Source of the DNA: a candidate division GN15 bacterium
GTDB lineage: Bacteria; Zixibacteria; MSB-5A5; GN15; FEB-12
Length of the DNA stretch: 34,006 bases
Reading direction: 5' to 3'
Assembly: GCA_014727815.1 (NCBI GenBank)
Contig: WJMS01000213.1
Coordinates: 1-34,006, forward strand
Made by a program: the position numbers and the translations under genes. This document shows positions 32,139 to 34,006 of the stretch, one piece after another. Every line of letters begins with the position of its first letter. Position 1 is the stretch's first letter. The notes beneath the pieces were generated by a model, which had not been told where the DNA came from, made no database searches, and saw nothing but the letters and a program-made list of their open reading frames with translations.

Positions 32139-32185
32139 TACGAAAAGACGCTCTTTCGACGGAACGCTCGGCGCTCGTTGTCCGG

Positions 32186-32713
32186 TCAATACCGGCTGCG
32201 GGCGCCTTTGCGTTTGACCGCCGTCACGATAATCGGGATTATCACGAGCTGCAGCACGATCCCCGGCAGCCCGGCGGCCAGAATCCCGCCGGTGACGTAT
32301 TCGGCGACGGTGTACGGCAGGGCAATGAACTCCTTGAGAACCATCAGCGACAACGCAAACGCCGCCCGCCCGAACAGCATCGCCAGCAGGAGCGAGGCGT
32401 ACAGGTGCAGGCCAAACTTACGGTAGGCCACGCCGGCCACCAGGCCATAGACCGGCAGCTCGACCGTCATCAGGGCAATCGAATAGGTCGGTGGAAATCC
32501 CGTGAGCAGATACGACAGCCCCGGCGACAGCAGCCCGACCAAGAGTCCGGCGCCCGGACCGACCAGCAACCCGCCAAGCAGGGCCGGCAGATGCATCGGC
32601 AGCAATACCCGCGCAAAGAGGGGGTTAATCAGATGCAGGGCAAGCGGAAGCAGCACTGCCAGGGCAAGGAGCAGGGCCGTGTAGGTGACGAACCGGGTGC
32701 CGGATGCAGCCAT
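32186..32713 (-). CDS. ECF transporter S component (substrate unknown)
   Basis: 175 aa with six predicted membrane helices. The pattern of small S components of energy-coupling-factor vitamin/metal transporters is visible: an N-terminal helix, the LLPMHLPALLGGLLVGPGAGLLVGLLSP segment, then ELPVYGLVAGVAYRKF. No A1, A2 or T subunit is nearby, so it would use shared energising subunits encoded elsewhere. The PMHLP phrase occurs in several S-component families, so the vitamin is not assigned. It lies 12 nt after the SAM methyltransferase gene, which suggests a shared transcript. Confidence 0.75.
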   Translation of the reverse strand: MAASGTRFVTYTALLLALAVLLPLALHLINPLFARVLLPMHLPALLGGLLVGPGAGLLVGLLSPGLSYLLTGFPPTYSIALMTVELPVYGLVAGVAYRKFGLHLYASLLLAMLFGRAAFALSLMVLKEFIALPYTVAEYVTGGILAAGLPGIVLQLVIIPIIVTAVKRKGARSRY

Positions 32714-32725
32714 CCTGGTCGTCCG

Positions 32726-33331
32726 TTATTTCACGTTAATAGCACAGGCGAAATACAACCCGGGCTGATCATCGATGCGTACCGTGTCGAAATGGGAAAC
32801 ATCAAACAGTTCCCCCATTCGTTCACGCGTCGGCAACTTGTCCCCGGCGAGAACACCGCCGGCCTGCTTGTGCTGGTCCGACAGCTCATGGGAAGAGACG
32901 AGATAGATAATGCAGAAATTCGCGCCCGGTTTCAGCACCCGGTGGGCTTCATCGAGCGCCTTGCGCTGATCCGAGAAATTGTCAAACGATGAAAACGAAA
33001 AGGCCATGTCAAACGTGTCCGCCCGGAACGGCAGATTGGTCGCATCGGCGTCCACCACATTGACATTATCGAACGGAAAGTTCCGGTGCGCCCGTCGAGC
33101 CATCTGGAATGAAAAGTCCACACCGGTAACTGTTCCTTCGGGCCCGACCCGTCGCCGCAGCATATCGAAAAGAATCCCCGTCCCGCAGCCGAGATCGAGC
33201 ACGTCGTAACCCGGTTCGATTTCGAACGTATCAACCAGATGGGAGAGCCGTTCGAGATCCTCAGCCGTAAACATCAGATCCCACTCGGCCGCGAGGGAAT
33301 CATAGAATTCCTGGTGCTTATCATGTGACAT
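32726..33331 (-). CDS. Class I SAM-dependent methyltransferase
   Basis: 201 aa. Motif I VLDLGCGTG (44-52), an acidic residue at the end of strand 2 (GVDFS), a DADATNLPF segment and a DMAFSFSSFDNF motif, as in UbiE-like small-molecule methyltransferases. The substrate is unknown. The tail segment SSHELSDQHKQAGGVLAGDKLP looks like a specific C-terminal signature. The gene is followed closely by an ECF S component, so it may act on, or make, the imported cofactor. The ATG at 33331 has no ribosome site but sits 6 nt after a TAGATT. Confidence 0.82.
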   Translation of the reverse strand: MSHDKHQEFYDSLAAEWDLMFTAEDLERLSHLVDTFEIEPGYDVLDLGCGTGILFDMLRRRVGPEGTVTGVDFSFQMARRAHRNFPFDNVNVVDADATNLPFRADTFDMAFSFSSFDNFSDQRKALDEAHRVLKPGANFCIIYLVSSHELSDQHKQAGGVLAGDKLPTRERMGELFDVSHFDTVRIDDQPGLYFACAINVK

Positions 33332-33337
33332 TTGGCA

Positions 33338-33366
33338 AATCTACAGTGACCGCAACAGGCGGTCAA
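33338..33366 (-). promoter_or_regulatory. Promoter placed exactly for a leaderless methyltransferase mRNA
   Basis: On the minus strand: TTGACC (33361-33366), 17-nt spacer, TAGATT (33338-33343), then 6 nt to the ATG. The predicted +1 is the A of the start codon (33331). Confidence 0.6.
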
Positions 33367-33537
33367 GGCCTTTTGTTCGAGTTCGGTGTCGGCAAGTGCT
33401 CACTGCAATTCATCTTACACCAACGGTACGGCTTCGCTGCACAAAAGTGATAACGCTAACCGTCTTTTGCCTTTTCCCCCGGAACCGCCGGCGCTATATT
33501 GCGGGTTACCCAGTGACCGGGGAGGTAGGAACCGAGG

Positions 33538-34006
33538 ATGGCGAAACGACGCACAACCCGCCGCGACAATGGCGACTCGCTCTATATTAAAGGGGCGCGC
33601 GAACATAACCTCAAGAATATCGAGGTGCGTATCCCCCGCGACACCCTGACCGTGATCACCGGTCTGTCCGGCTCCGGCAAAAGCTCTCTGGCCTTTGACA
33701 CCATCTATGCCGAGGGCCAGCGCCGCTATGTCGAGTCGCTCTCGGCCTATGCCCGCCAGTTTCTCGGGCTGATGGAGAAGCCCGATGTTGACTTCATCGA
33801 GGGCCTCTCCCCGGCCATATCGATCGAACAAAAGGGCACGGCCAAAAACCCCCGCTCAACAGTCGGCACGGTCACCGAAATCTACGACTACCTTCGACTG
33901 CTTTTCGCCCGAATCGGTGTCCAGCACTGCCTCAAATGCGGCCAGCCGATCACCCAGCAGACGGTCGAGCAGATTGTCGACTCGGTGCTCAGTTTCGAGG
34001 AAGGCA
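33538..34006 (+). CDS. uvrA: Excinuclease ABC subunit A, N-terminal part (cut by window edge)
   Basis: DNA-damage sensor of nucleotide excision repair. 156 codons are present. After a short basic start, the UvrA N-terminus is unmistakable: [19 protein letters not shown], Walker [34 protein letters not shown], then [13 protein letters not shown] and a first zinc-module pair C-x2-C (CLKCG). The ATG at 33538 has GGGGAGG about 12 nt upstream and GAGG directly before it. A -10-like TATATT lies at 33495-33500, but its -35 is poor. Open to the window end. Confidence 0.97.
   Translation, partial: MAKRRTTRRDNGDSLYIKGAREHNLKNIEVRIPRDTLTVITGLSGSGKSSLAFDTIYAEGQRRYVESLSAYARQFLGLMEKPDVDFIEGLSPAISIEQKGTAKNPRSTVGTVTEIYDYLRLLFARIGVQHCLKCGQPITQQTVEQIVDSVLSFEEG

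Overview
The window is about 34 kb of a GC-rich bacterial chromosome. The organism looks Gram-negative: it has an LptC-like lipoprotein, a YidC with a large periplasmic domain, a small predicted outer-membrane barrel and a MurJ flippase. Gene content and order would fit a member of the FCB group, possibly a Zixibacteria-like lineage. That placement is inference from overall character, not from a marker-gene tree. No insertion sequence, CRISPR array, rRNA or tRNA was recognised.

Layout. Nearly everything from 1 to 17.7 kb is on the minus strand. Positions 1-2.2 kb hold the start of lysS (cut by the window edge), coaD, a PilM-like protein and a ComEA-like helix-hairpin-helix protein. Positions 2.3-3.6 kb hold a MobA-like nucleotidyltransferase and an LptC-like lipoprotein. 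Positions 3.9-7.85 kb are a tight four-gene unit: a MoxR AAA+ ATPase, a DNA methyltransferase fused to a degenerate staphylococcal-nuclease-like domain, a membrane protein and a DUF58 (VWA-like) protein. Positions 7.85-8.25 kb are non-coding, with consensus DnaA boxes and a terminator. Positions 8.25-17.7 kb are the classic replication-origin neighbourhood, transcribed as rpmH-rnpA-yidD-yidC-mnmE-mnmG-rsmG-parA-parB-M23 peptidase-bactofilin, with two perfect parS sites.

From 17.87 kb the strands are mixed. In order: a D-glucuronyl C5-epimerase-like protein (+), murJ (-), an unknown 123-aa protein (+), a cytochrome P460 family protein (+), a DUF4153 membrane protein and an MscS channel (-), a small barrel protein (-), a Nudix hydrolase and an M24 peptidase (-), an AAA_28-type NTPase followed by an M1-fold pseudopeptidase (+), hflX and a lone receiver protein (+), a CDGSH iron-sulfur protein (+), an ECF S component and a SAM methyltransferase (-), and the start of uvrA (+, cut by the edge).

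The most interesting points are these. (1) A methyltransferase-dead-nuclease fusion sits inside a MoxR/DUF58 operon. (2) mnmE can be read full-length only by a -1 shift at a run of nine A. (3) Several genes have sigma70-like promoters whose predicted start point falls on or next to the ATG, with no Shine-Dalgarno sequence, suggesting leaderless mRNAs. (4) A complete M1-peptidase fold has every zinc ligand replaced while the HEXXH-x18-E spacing is kept. (5) parS sites are embedded in and between genes, and one creates a false N-terminus for MnmG. (6) DnaA boxes lie beside the par cluster.
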